This document shows, piece by piece, positions 14,813 to 22,377 of a stretch of 38,216 nucleotides of DNA (the stretch's first letter is position 1; every line of letters starts with the position of its first letter). The position numbers were made by a program, and so were the translations under genes. Where the stretch lies: contig JAUNNT010000016.1 in NCBI GenBank assembly GCA_030531305.1, forward strand, positions 1-38,216. The letters run 5' to 3'. This DNA is from Akkermansia sp. GTDB lineage: Bacteria > Verrucomicrobiota > Verrucomicrobiia > Verrucomicrobiales > Akkermansiaceae. The notes under the pieces are model-generated. The model was not told the DNA's origin. It saw only the letters and a program-made list of their open reading frames with translations, and did not search any database.

Positions 14813-15697
14813 TTAGTACCTGAAGCCCACGCCTGTGCGTATGCCGTGGTAGTGCTGGCGCTTGGCGGTTACATCTCCGTATTCGCTGCGCAGTTTGCAT
14901 TTGGCGGTGTTGCCGCTGAACTGGTAGGCGGCAAACACGTTCACCGTGGGCGTGACGGCATAGCTGAGCCCCAGCTCCGCGGAATAGGCGAACCCCCAGG
15001 CGGAATCATGCACACCGAGCAACCGCGTGTCCTCCATGTACATGCCGAACTTGTTGCTGGCGTTCGCAATGCCGGCGTTCACCCCGGCGTACAGGGAAAG
15101 GTCCCTGGTGAGCCCGCAGGTGTAGCGGTAGCCAGGCATGAAGTTGAAGGTGTGGATGCGCGTCTTGGTCCAGAAGTCCAGCCGCTGCGGCATACCCGCG
15201 TCATCGACAACGATGGGCCCGGGCTGGATTTCGTTGCTTGCGGGAGGTGTGCTGGGGCTGGGAGAGTGCGGTTTCTTTATTCTTTCGATTATGCGTATGA
15301 TTGCGGCGATAATCTTGGGATTTTTCTGAACGATGATTTTCATGTTGGACTGGGCACCACCGGAGTATTTCTCCCATTCATCTGCGGGAATCTCCACATC
15401 GTTGGCCCATTTTGCACCGCCCCAGGAATAGCCGAAGCGCAGGGTGAGCGCGCTGTGCTCGCTCACGCGGTACACCGCGGTGATGTCCCCGCCGATGCTC
15501 TTCACCTCCTTGCAGGGGCTCCAATCCTTGTAGATGTCGGGCACACCCCAGTTGTAGGAGGCTCCCAGCTCCACCTCCCACGGGGAGGCTGACGTTGGAA
15601 CCTGCGGCGCGGGTACGGGAGCCGCGGCAACGGCGGCTTGCTGCCCGCCGAACACGGGCAGGCCCATCATGGCGGCAAGGATAATCGCTTTTTTCAT
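14813..15697 (-). CDS. Outer-membrane beta-barrel protein with loop insertion
   Basis: 294 aa. A signal peptide (MKKAIILAAMMGLPVFGGQQAAVAAA) is followed by an OmpA/opacity-like barrel with alternating aromatic strands: WEVELGASYNWGVPDIY, ALTLRFGYSWGGAKW, HTFNFMPGYRYT, SLYAGVNAGIANAS, WGFAYSAELGLSY and HYHGIRTGVGFRY, ending in Tyr. It is homologous to the three barrels at 19715-22107. A hydrophobic/basic stretch (NPKIIAAIIRIIERIKK) and a Pro/Ser-rich piece at about residues 120-160 are absent from the paralogues and probably form a long loop. An AAGGGTGA ribosome site and a promoter lie just upstream. Confidence 0.85.
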   Translation of the reverse strand: MKKAIILAAMMGLPVFGGQQAAVAAAPVPAPQVPTSASPWEVELGASYNWGVPDIYKDWSPCKEVKSIGGDITAVYRVSEHSALTLRFGYSWGGAKWANDVEIPADEWEKYSGGAQSNMKIIVQKNPKIIAAIIRIIERIKKPHSPSPSTPPASNEIQPGPIVVDDAGMPQRLDFWTKTRIHTFNFMPGYRYTCGLTRDLSLYAGVNAGIANASNKFGMYMEDTRLLGVHDSAWGFAYSAELGLSYAVTPTVNVFAAYQFSGNTAKCKLRSEYGDVTAKRQHYHGIRTGVGFRY

Positions 15698-15712
15698 GTC
15701 AATCACCCTTGC

Positions 15713-15741
15713 ATCATACCCCGCCGGCTCCCCTATTGCAA
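15713..15741 (-). promoter_or_regulatory. Promoter of barrel gene 14813-15697
   Basis: Minus strand: -35 TTGCAA (15741-15736), 17-base spacer, -10 TATGAT (15718-15713). AAGGGTGA lies just before the ATG, one of the few clear Shine-Dalgarno sequences in the window. Confidence 0.65.
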
Positions 15742-15788
15742 GCAAGGAAAACGCCCCGCCGGACGGCAGCCCTTCGATATTTCCGCGT

Positions 15789-16319
15789 CTAATTTTGGAT
15801 TTCGGATTTGGGATGTAGGATTTGAGATTTGGAGGGTGCGCGCCAGACGATGTGGTAGGCGGGGTCGAGGGGGCGGATGGCGGCGGGGTTGTCTTTGGCG
15901 AATTGCAGGAGGCGGGGCAGGAGGTCACCGGTGGCGAAGGCGTGGAGGTTTTGGCGCACGTCGGGGGTGAGGGCGGGGCAGGCGTCGTAGCAGCCGATGA
16001 GGAGGGTGCCGTCGGCATCGTGCATGAGGCGGAGGGGCCAGATGCGGCACTCGAAGGGGCGTTGCGCGCGCGGCAGGATGCAGCCTTGGGCGGTATCCAG
16101 TAGGGGGCAGAGGGCCACCTCCTCCGGGTCGTCGGAGTGGAAGGGCAGGGCGATGGTGTCGGCGCCGTTGGCGTGTTTGGTGAGGGGCACGTTCATCATG
16201 CGCAGGCGATCCACGGCTTCGGGTTCCAGTGCGGGTGTCTCCCAGGCGGTGCGGCGGTGGAAGTTGCAGCAGAGGCGGCAGTTGGCGCAGGCATCCGGCG
16301 AGAAGAGGTGGGTCAGCAT
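15789..16319 (-). CDS. YkgJ-type cysteine-cluster protein
   Basis: 176 aa. The N terminus has CANCRLCC (Cys11, 14, 17, 18). Further Cys come at CPLLDTAQGC and RPFECRIWPL, the pattern of the YkgJ/UPF0153 family thought to bind zinc or an iron-sulfur cluster. Function is unknown. It overlaps the stop of the DUF2156 gene by 7 bases (ATGCTGA), so the two are coupled. The last dozen residues (QILHPKSEIQN) are translated from a GGATTT-like repeat array and have no counterpart expected in the family; the natural stop was probably lost to the array. Confidence 0.82.
   Translation of the reverse strand: MLTHLFSPDACANCRLCCNFHRRTAWETPALEPEAVDRLRMMNVPLTKHANGADTIALPFHSDDPEEVALCPLLDTAQGCILPRAQRPFECRIWPLRLMHDADGTLLIGCYDACPALTPDVRQNLHAFATGDLLPRLLQFAKDNPAAIRPLDPAYHIVWRAPSKSQILHPKSEIQN
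15790..15833. repeat. Degenerate GGATTTG heptad array overlapping a gene end
   Basis: Irregular copies of GGATTT(N) on the plus strand. They include the stop codon and C-terminal codons of the YkgJ-type gene. Confidence 0.72.
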
Positions 16320-17203
16320 GGCAGGAGGGAGATTTTGGGGAGCAGGAGGGCGGGGTGGTAGGATTCCTTGGCCTTGCGGAGCCCGGGCTGGTCCAGATCC
16401 TCCTCGCGGTTGATGTAGGTGGTGTTGAGGCTGCGTGCGGTCTCTCGGTTGACGAGGGTGTAGGCGTCGCGCCAGTCGGGCAGGCACTTTTCGTAATGGA
16501 TGTCGGCCACGTGCGGCGTGATGTGTGAGACGACGGCCATGCCGACGGGTGCGGCGTCCACGTAGAGCACGCCGCCGGTGAGCTGCAGGGGTTCGCGGAG
16601 GTCGAGCGCGTGGCAGATGCCGCGGAACTCGTGCTGCAGGGCGGGGGAGCTGTCCCCGGCGTCCAGCCAGGCCTTGGCGATGCCGCGTGCGTCGTCCGCG
16701 GTGGCATGGTCCAGCGGCTTGAACACCCAGTTGGGGTGGAGGCGCGTGAACTTGGCGATGTGGTTGCGCTTCTTGTGGAATTCGCTTCCGGGCAGCTCCG
16801 CCATGTTGGCGCGCAGGTAGAGGTAGTCGGCGTTGCCGCGCCGGGCCTCCGCGCGGAAGCGTCCGGGGAAGCGGCATTGCAGGTCGGCGGCCTGTTCCTC
16901 GGTGAGCAGGCAGAAGCGCAGCTCCGCGCCGCGCGCGGCGGCGTCCTGCTCAATGCGCTGCAGGGCAGGGGAGGGGTCTGCCACGCCGAGGGGGTAGGCG
17001 TAGCCGTTCAGGCGGGAGTTGCCGCTGTACCGGCGGTAGAGCACGCCGTCCACCACCGCCGCCTCCGTGTGGTACTTGGCCTGCAGGAGGAACATGGACG
17101 CGAATGCGAGGTCGTTTCCCATGCCGCCGCACGCGGCCACGATGGAGCGGATGCGCGGGGCATCGTCCAGGCACGGCGGCGCTAGCGGCAGGGGTGTTTC
17201 CAT
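16313..17203 (-). CDS. DUF2156 (LPG-synthase C-like) protein
   Basis: 296 aa of the DUF2156 family, which shares the GNAT-like fold of the soluble domain of phosphatidylglycerol lysyltransferases (MprF). The signature NREEDLDQPGLRKAKESYHP sits near the C terminus, and LPGSEFHKKRNHIAKF lies in the middle. There are no membrane segments, so it is the stand-alone soluble form. It could be an aminoacyl or acyl transferase; the substrate is unknown. The start is METPLPL at 17203, 8 bases beyond a -10 TATACT, so the transcript is likely leaderless. It is cotranscribed with the YkgJ-type gene and divergent from the amidase genes. Confidence 0.85.
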   Translation of the reverse strand: METPLPLAPPCLDDAPRIRSIVAACGGMGNDLAFASMFLLQAKYHTEAAVVDGVLYRRYSGNSRLNGYAYPLGVADPSPALQRIEQDAAARGAELRFCLLTEEQAADLQCRFPGRFRAEARRGNADYLYLRANMAELPGSEFHKKRNHIAKFTRLHPNWVFKPLDHATADDARGIAKAWLDAGDSSPALQHEFRGICHALDLREPLQLTGGVLYVDAAPVGMAVVSHITPHVADIHYEKCLPDWRDAYTLVNRETARSLNTTYINREEDLDQPGLRKAKESYHPALLLPKISLLPC

Positions 17204-17211
17204 CTGCGGAA

Positions 17212-17239
17212 AGTATACGCCGCGGGTGCGCGCTGTCAA
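17212..17239 (-). promoter_or_regulatory. Promoter of DUF2156 gene
   Basis: Minus strand: -35 TTGACA (17239-17234), 16-base spacer, -10 TATACT (17217-17212). Start ATG follows 8 bases later. Confidence 0.72.
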
Positions 17240-17265
17240 GCGGGGCGCGCGTACATACATTGTGC

Positions 17266-17295
17266 TTGAGGCAGGCGTGGCGGGAATGTTAGAAT
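17266..17295 (+). promoter_or_regulatory. Promoter of amidase pair
   Basis: -35 TTGAGG (17266-17271), 18-base spacer, -10 TAGAAT (17290-17295). It shares GCGGGAATGTTAGAAT exactly with the murA promoter. ATG at 17310 leaves a leader of about 7 bases. Confidence 0.65.
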
Positions 17296-17309
17296 GGCAG
17301 GCCGCACCA

Positions 17310-18452
17310 ATGAGGAAAGCGCGAACAGTCCTGAGTGTGATCACGGCCCTGCTGCTGGGGCTGGCGGGGATGCTGTGGGGTGCGGAGCGCTTCACGCACG
17401 CCACGGTGAACGGGCAGGACTACGTGGAGCTGGCGGACGTGTGGAATTTCTATGGCTTCAGGCCCGTGCAGGGTCGCGCCGGATGCGTGAACTACGGCGC
17501 CGGCAACCGCGTGATTTCCGTGCGCCCCGGCAAGCAGGATTTTTATGTGAACAACTACCGCTATATCCTGTCGTTCCCCGTGCAGAACGTGGACGGCACG
17601 CTGATGATATCCGCCACGGACATGGAGAAGCTGGTGGACCCGGTGCTTCGGCCGCGGTATTCGGAGAACGCAGGCACCATCCGCACGGTGGTGCTGGATG
17701 CGGGCCACGGCGGGCACGACAACGGGGCGGTGAGCTCCTACGCGGTGGAGAAGGAGTGCAACCTGGCGGTGGCGCACAAGGTGCGCGCCCTGCTGCAGAA
17801 GAAGGGCTACCGCGTGGTGATGACGCGCGACAAGGACTTCTTCCTCACGCTGCAGCAGCGCGTGGAGATAGCCAACAACGTGCCGGATTCCATCTTCGTA
17901 AGCATCCACCACAACTCCAGCGGCAGCCACGCCACCGGAATCGAGACCTTCACCCTGGCGCCGCACGGCACCACATCCCCCTTCGCCCGCACGCGCCGCA
18001 TGGAGGACCTCAGCGGCAACAACCAGGACAGCGAGAACATCGCCCTCGCCACCGCCATCCACAGCCGCGCCATCCGCAACACGGGCGCCATCGACCGCGG
18101 CATCCAGCGCGCGCGCTTCAGCGTGCTGTGCACCATCCGGCGCCCGGCCATCCTCTTTGAGGGCGGCTTTGTGTCCAACCCGGAGGAGGGCGTGAAAATC
18201 ACCACCGAGGAGTATCGCGACACCCTCGCCAAATCCATTGTGGACGGCATCCTGGCGTACAGCCGGACCGTCTGCTCCAACCGCCCGAAATCCACCCAGG
18301 TGGTCGGCACCAACAAGCTCGGCGGCGGCAGCGTGGGCAGCAGGGACAGCAAGGGAAACCCCAAGTCCGGCCGCGGTCCCCACGTGCAGACCAGCATCTC
18401 CGGCGAGCGCGCACGCCAGCTCCAATCCACCCGCAAATACCAACGCAGATAA
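17310..18452 (+). CDS. N-acetylmuramoyl-L-alanine amidase (LytC/Amidase_3), first copy
   Basis: 380 aa. Signal peptide MRKARTVLSVITALLLGLAGMLWGA, an N-terminal domain resembling a copper-amine-oxidase-like stalk (about 30-115), then Amidase_3. Zinc ligands and catalytic residues are visible: LDAGHGGHD (His133), Glu147 or 149, VSIHHNS (His200) and LFEGGF (Glu284). The enzyme cleaves the bond between N-acetylmuramic acid and L-alanine of peptidoglycan in the periplasm. The C-terminal 60 residues are Ser/Gly/Arg-rich and likely disordered. Two upstream in-frame ATGs fall before or in the -10, leaving the ATG at 17310. A second amidase follows after 19 bases. Confidence 0.93.
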   Translation: MRKARTVLSVITALLLGLAGMLWGAERFTHATVNGQDYVELADVWNFYGFRPVQGRAGCVNYGAGNRVISVRPGKQDFYVNNYRYILSFPVQNVDGTLMISATDMEKLVDPVLRPRYSENAGTIRTVVLDAGHGGHDNGAVSSYAVEKECNLAVAHKVRALLQKKGYRVVMTRDKDFFLTLQQRVEIANNVPDSIFVSIHHNSSGSHATGIETFTLAPHGTTSPFARTRRMEDLSGNNQDSENIALATAIHSRAIRNTGAIDRGIQRARFSVLCTIRRPAILFEGGFVSNPEEGVKITTEEYRDTLAKSIVDGILAYSRTVCSNRPKSTQVVGTNKLGGGSVGSRDSKGNPKSGRGPHVQTSISGERARQLQSTRKYQRR

Positions 18453-18471
18453 CCTTGCACCTTTCCTTACC

Positions 18472-19635
18472 ATGAAGCTTCGCACCCTGATGACCCTCCT
18501 GCCCGCGCTGGCCTGTGTGCCTGCGCTGCCGCCACCCTGCGCCGCCGTGACGGGCGACGGCTCCGCCTGGCACGCCACACGCGTGGGCGATGCCGAATAC
18601 CTGCCGCTGGAGGACCTGCGCAGCTTCTACAAATTCATCCCCGTGGAGGGCGCAGCCGGAACACGCTCCATCGGCAACGGAGAGGTCACCCTCACCTTCG
18701 GCCCGGATGCGCGCGACCTGCTCTTCAACGGCATCCGCTGCCGTCTCTCGCGCCCCACGCGCGATGGTGGGCACGGCGATCTGCTGGTGTCCAAGGCGGA
18801 CCTGGTGAAGCTCATCGACCCCGTGCTGCGTCCCACGTACATCCCGAACCGCCGCGCCATCCGCACGGTGGTGTTGGATGCCGGGCACGGCGGGCATGAC
18901 GTCGGCACGGTGAGCCCGTACGTGCGCGAGGCGGACGCCACGCTGCTGGTGGCAGCCGCGCTGGGGCGCGAGCTCGCCAAGCGCGGGTTCGAGGTGGTGT
19001 ACACGCACGAGGACAACCGCTACCTCTCCGACCAGCAGCGCGTGGACGCCGCCAACGCCGCCAAAGACGCCATCTTCATCAGCCTCCACCTCAACAGCGG
19101 CCGCAGCGACACCAGCGGCGTGGAAACCTACACCGTGGAGCCCGCCGAGCCCAGTCCCGACGCCAAGCTCCTGCCCGGCAACAGGAACGATGCCGCCAAC
19201 GCCGCGCTCGCCATGTCCCTGCAAGCCTCGCTGGTGCGCCGCTGCGGCGCCGCGGACGGCGGCCTCCGCCGCGCACACTACAGCATCCTCAGCTCTGTGG
19301 AATGCCCCGCCGCCCTCGTGGAGCTCGGCTACGCCACCAACAAGGTCGAGGGTGCCCTTCTGGACACACAGGACTACCGCGACTCGCTCGCCAAGGCCCT
19401 GGCCGACGGCATCTCCACCTTCGCCAAGATGATGGGCCCCGCCACCGAACTGCAGGCGCGCGAGACCCCCGCGGCGCCTCCCGCGCCGCCCGCCGCCGTC
19501 AAACCCGCGCCACCCGCCACGGTGAAACCGGCTGCCACCGCGAAAACCAAACCCGTCAAGCAGGCCAAGCCCGCCACCACCCGCACCCCCGCCAGGCGCA
19601 CCAAGCCCGCGTCCTCCGGCCGCAGGGCCAGGTGA
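18472..19635 (+). CDS. N-acetylmuramoyl-L-alanine amidase (Amidase_3), second copy
   Basis: 387 aa, a divergent paralogue of the preceding protein. Signal peptide (1-25), the same N-terminal stalk-like domain with SKADLVKLIDPVLRP matching SATDMEKLVDPVLRP, and an Amidase_3 domain with LDAGHGGHD (His139), Glu153, ISLHLNS (His206) and LVELGY (Glu284). From about residue 325 it carries a long Ala/Pro/Lys/Arg tail (KPAPPATVKPA type), basic enough to bind cell wall or nucleic acid. It is probably cotranscribed with the first copy. The pair may have split septal and general wall turnover roles; that is inference. Confidence 0.92.
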   Translation: MKLRTLMTLLPALACVPALPPPCAAVTGDGSAWHATRVGDAEYLPLEDLRSFYKFIPVEGAAGTRSIGNGEVTLTFGPDARDLLFNGIRCRLSRPTRDGGHGDLLVSKADLVKLIDPVLRPTYIPNRRAIRTVVLDAGHGGHDVGTVSPYVREADATLLVAAALGRELAKRGFEVVYTHEDNRYLSDQQRVDAANAAKDAIFISLHLNSGRSDTSGVETYTVEPAEPSPDAKLLPGNRNDAANAALAMSLQASLVRRCGAADGGLRRAHYSILSSVECPAALVELGYATNKVEGALLDTQDYRDSLAKALADGISTFAKMMGPATELQARETPAAPPAPPAAVKPAPPATVKPAATAKTKPVKQAKPATTRTPARRTKPASSGRRAR

Positions 19636-19659
19636 CGGGGGTGATGCCACGGGACGCAG

Positions 19660-19691
19660 AAAGGGCAGGCGACTGCTGCCGCCTGCCCTTT
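19660..19691. terminator. Bidirectional terminator between amidase and barrel genes
   Basis: Perfect 12-bp stem AAAGGGCAGGCG/CGCCTGCCCTTT with an 8-base loop, between convergent genes. TTT follows on both strands. A near copy exists at 20515-20546 as part of the tandem duplication. Confidence 0.75.
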
Positions 19692-19714
19692 GGATACATT
19701 AATTCAAGTGTTGA

Positions 19715-20377
19715 TTAGAACTTGATGCCGACGCCGACGCGGGCCTGGTGGCCGTGCTGGCGATGGAAGGCACGCACGCCCTCATCCTTGGGGCTGGCGG
19801 TGTTGCCGCCGTACTGGTAGGCGCAGAACACGTCCAGGCTCTCGGTCAGCTCGTAGCGCAGGCCGACTTCAGCGGAGTACGCGAAGCCCCAGCCGGACTT
19901 GTGACCGGAATACGCGCGGTGGTGTTCAACGTAGCTGCTATCCTTGTAGCTGGCGTTGGCAATACCCACGTTGGCGCCCACGAACCAGGAAAGCTGGTCG
20001 CAAATCGGGCGCGTGTAGCGGTAGCCGGGCATCAGGCTGAACGTGTGGATGCGAGACTTTTCCCACCATTCCTCGCCACAGGCGAACTTCTCGCCACCCC
20101 AGGTGTAGCCGAAGCGCAGGGTGACGGCGTTGTTCTCGTCAATGGCGTACACACCGGTGATGTCTGCGCCAATGCTCTTGATTTCCTTGCAGTGGCCGTC
20201 GTTGTACATGAAGATGTCCGGCACGCCCCAGGTGTAGGTGGCGGCCAGATCGATCGACCAGGGAGAGGCAACGGCGGGAGCCGCGACGGGAGCCACCGGA
20301 GCCTGATTCACGATAACCTTCTGGCCTGCAAAGGTGGGCAGGGCCAGCATGGCGGCAAGTATAATTGTCTTTTTCAT
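19715..20377 (-). CDS. Outer-membrane beta-barrel protein, duplicate A
   Basis: 220 aa. Signal peptide MKKTIILAAMLALPTFAGQ, then an 8-strand-like barrel: SPWSIDLAATYTWGVPDIF, AVTLRFGYTWGGEKF, HTFSLMPGYRYT, LSWFVGANVGIANAS, GWGFAYSAEVGLRYEL, DVFCAYQYGGNTA and HQARVGVGIKF, ending in the Phe expected of a BAM substrate. It is nearly identical to the next barrel gene. A 200-bp stretch (19800-19999) matches 20657-20856 base for base. Differences concentrate in predicted surface turns (FMYNDGHC versus YLNNNGHC, RPICDQ versus DAITDQ) and in the C-terminal loop. Confidence 0.88.
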   Translation of the reverse strand: MKKTIILAAMLALPTFAGQKVIVNQAPVAPVAAPAVASPWSIDLAATYTWGVPDIFMYNDGHCKEIKSIGADITGVYAIDENNAVTLRFGYTWGGEKFACGEEWWEKSRIHTFSLMPGYRYTRPICDQLSWFVGANVGIANASYKDSSYVEHHRAYSGHKSGWGFAYSAEVGLRYELTESLDVFCAYQYGGNTASPKDEGVRAFHRQHGHQARVGVGIKF

Positions 20378-20431
20378 CGCTTGTATCTTTTTTGTTGTTA
20401 GGCGGAGGGATATTTGCCCCTCACGCCGCAC

Positions 20432-20460
20432 ATTCTGTCAAACTGCCGGGAGCATGTCAA
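20432..20460 (-). promoter_or_regulatory. Promoter of barrel duplicate A
   Basis: Minus strand: -35 TTGACA (20460-20455), 17-base spacer, -10 CAGAAT (20437-20432). The leader is about 50 bases, A-rich before the ATG, without Shine-Dalgarno. Confidence 0.6.
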
Positions 20461-20514
20461 GAAAAAGTTAAGAAAAGCAAACAAAAACCCGGCCGGCCAG
20501 TCATATACGCGCAG

Positions 20515-20546
20515 AAAGGGCAGGCGACTACTGCCGCCCGCCCTTT
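20515..20546 (-). terminator. Terminator of barrel duplicate B
   Basis: AAAGGGCAGGCG pairs with CGCCCGCCCTTT (one mismatch or wobble). Duplicated copy of the terminator at 19660. Confidence 0.65.
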
Positions 20547-20571
20547 GGATACATCGGAATCCTAGAGAGGA

Positions 20572-21231
20572 TTAGAACTTGATGCCGACACCGACGCGGG
20601 CCTGGTGGCCGTGCTGGCGGTGCGCGAAACGATAGCCCATATCCTTGGGGCTGGCTGTGTTGCCGCCGTACTGGTAGGCGCAGAACACGTCCAGGCTCTC
20701 GGTCAGCTCGTAGCGCAGGCCGACTTCAGCGGAGTACGCGAAGCCCCAGCCGGACTTGTGACCGGAATACGCGCGGTGGTGTTCAACGTAGCTGCTATCC
20801 TTGTAGCTGGCGTTGGCAATACCCACGTTGGCGCCCACGAACCAGGAAAGCTGGTCCGTGATGGCATCCGTGTAGCGGTAGCCGGGCATCAGGCTGAACG
20901 TGTGGATGCGAGTCTTGTCCCACCATTCGTCTCCATAGGCGAACTTCTCGCCACCCCAGGTGTAGCCGAAGCGCAGGTTCACGGAGTTGTGCTCGTCAAT
21001 GGCGTACACGCCGGTGATGTCCGCGCCAATGCTCTTGATCTCCTTGCAGTGGCCGTTGTTGTTCAGGTAGATGTCCGGCACACCCCAGGTGTAGGTGGCG
21101 GCCAGCTCAATCGACCAGGGAGAGGCAACGGCGGGAGCCACGGGGGCGACCGGTGCCGGGTTCACAATCACCCTCTGGCCTGCAAAGGTGGGCAGGGCCA
21201 GCATGGCGGCAAGTATAATTGTCTTTTTCAT
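20572..21231 (-). CDS. Outer-membrane beta-barrel protein, duplicate B
   Basis: 219 aa, paralogue of duplicate A, with signal peptide MKKTIILAAMLALPTFAGQ and the same strand sequence, ending VGVGIKF. It begins 341 bases upstream of the stop-side of duplicate A and has its own promoter and terminator, so the duplication unit contained the complete transcription unit. The long identical core indicates either recent duplication or ongoing gene conversion. Small barrels of this kind act as membrane anchors or minor surface antigens; no specific activity can be named. Confidence 0.88.
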   Translation of the reverse strand: MKKTIILAAMLALPTFAGQRVIVNPAPVAPVAPAVASPWSIELAATYTWGVPDIYLNNNGHCKEIKSIGADITGVYAIDEHNSVNLRFGYTWGGEKFAYGDEWWDKTRIHTFSLMPGYRYTDAITDQLSWFVGANVGIANASYKDSSYVEHHRAYSGHKSGWGFAYSAEVGLRYELTESLDVFCAYQYGGNTASPKDMGYRFAHRQHGHQARVGVGIKF

Positions 21232-21284
21232 CGCTTGTATCTTTTGTTGTTAATCGGAGGGTTGTTATTGCCCTCACGCTGCAC

Positions 21285-21313
21285 ATTCTAACAACCCGCG
21301 CGGGGAGGGTCAA
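21285..21313 (-). promoter_or_regulatory. Promoter of barrel duplicate B
   Basis: Minus strand: -35 TTGACC (21313-21308), 17-base spacer, -10 TAGAAT (21290-21285). It lies just downstream of the terminator of the preceding barrel gene. Confidence 0.7.
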
Positions 21314-21336
21314 GAAAAAAGTTAAGGAAAATGAAT

Positions 21337-21375
21337 AAAAAAAATGCGGGCCCGTCCGGGCGAACCGGACGGGCC
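21337..21375 (-). terminator. Intrinsic terminator of third barrel gene
   Basis: 11-bp stem GGCCCGTCCGG/CCGGACGGGCC (21349-21359 with 21365-21375), loop of five, then CGCA and eight T on the minus strand (21344-21337). It is the cleanest rho-independent terminator in the window. Confidence 0.88.
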
Positions 21376-21399
21376 GCGCGAGTTTGAATGGAAACGGGG

Positions 21400-22107
21400 T
21401 TAGAATTTGAAAGCCACGCCGGCGGTGATACCGTGGAAGAACTGGCGGTGGTTGCGGCCGAAATCCGTAAGGCGCGCATCGTCGCGGCCCAGGGAACTCT
21501 TGGCGGTGTTGGCGGTGAAGCGGTAGGCGGCGAACACATCCCAGCAGGGGCAGAGTTGGTAGCGCAGGCCCACCTCCGCCTCCACGGCGAAGCCCCAGGC
21601 GGCATCGTGCGCCTTGTAGCTGAAATCGCGCTCGCGGTCGAATCCGTCCGCGGTGAACTTGGTCTTGATGCTCTGGTTGGCCACGCCGATGCCGGCCCCC
21701 ATGTACATGGAGGTGCGCTCCGTGAGGGCGCGCGTGTAGCGGTAGCCCGTGGTGAGGGCGAAGGTGTGGGTGTTGAGCTTCACGTTGTCGTTCCTCCACC
21801 CGTAGGACCCGCCGTGGGACTCGCCGCCGTAGGCGTAGCCCAGGCGCACGTACATGGAGTCGCGCTCGCTGTTGCGGTGCACCAGGGTGAGCTCGCCGCC
21901 CATGGTGTCCACGGACTTGCAGGAACCCTGCGAGTGCTTCAGCAGGTCGCGCATGGCGAAGTTGTAGTTGGCGCCAACCTCCATGCTCCACGGGGAGTCC
22001 GCGCAGGTGCGCACGGGCTTGACGGGCGCGGGGGCGATGGTGGTGACGGGTTGACCGGCCAGGCAGGGCATGCCCAGGGCGAATGCAATCATGATTGTTC
22101 TCTTCAT
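21400..22107 (-). CDS. Outer-membrane beta-barrel protein, divergent family member
   Basis: 235 aa. Signal peptide MKRTIMIAFALGMPCLAGQ, then strands matching the other barrels: SPWSMEVGANYNFAM, MYVRLGYAYGGES, NTHTFALTTGYRYT, TSMYMGAGIGVANQS, AAWGFAVEAEVGLRYQL, DVFAAYRFTANTAK and FFHGITAGVAFKF, ending in Phe. It is clearly homologous to but older than the duplicates A and B. The start MKRTIM was chosen because it begins the signal peptide; the promoter lies at 22167-22194. It is followed by a strong terminator. Confidence 0.87.
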   Translation of the reverse strand: MKRTIMIAFALGMPCLAGQPVTTIAPAPVKPVRTCADSPWSMEVGANYNFAMRDLLKHSQGSCKSVDTMGGELTLVHRNSERDSMYVRLGYAYGGESHGGSYGWRNDNVKLNTHTFALTTGYRYTRALTERTSMYMGAGIGVANQSIKTKFTADGFDRERDFSYKAHDAAWGFAVEAEVGLRYQLCPCWDVFAAYRFTANTAKSSLGRDDARLTDFGRNHRQFFHGITAGVAFKF

Positions 22108-22166
22108 AATGTATTTCTCTTTTTTGTTTGCGTGCAGGGCGTGTCTTGTTCCCGCCGTGCCCCTGC

Positions 22167-22194
22167 ATGCTACCACGTTATCCGGCGCGGTCAA
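22167..22194 (-). promoter_or_regulatory. Promoter of third barrel gene
   Basis: Minus strand: -35 TTGACC (22194-22189), 16-base spacer, -10 TAGCAT (22172-22167). Confidence 0.6.
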
Positions 22195-22230
22195 TTCTAC
22201 CAAGCCTAACAGCTGGAAAACAGGTGGAAT

Positions 22231-22365
22231 GATTTACAATCTACAATTTACAATTTACGATTTTGAAATATAGCGCGCCTGTCGGCGCGTGGCGAAATCC
22301 ACCGCGCCGCTTGCGGCGCGCGAATTCCTCAAATTGTCAATTGTAAATCGTCAATTGTCAATTGC
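22231..22365. repeat. REP-like element: twin GC hairpins between 7-mer arrays
   Basis: The left part (22231-22267) is an array of TTTACAA-like units. The centre holds two hairpins, CGCGCC/GGCGCG (22274-22289) and CGCGCCGC/GCGGCGCG (22303-22320). The right part (22329-22365) is an array of CAATTGT/CAATTGA units. The arrays are roughly inverted with respect to each other. It fills the gap between the barrel gene and pdxH. Confidence 0.65.
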
Positions 22366-22377
22366 GTTTGCAGCCGT

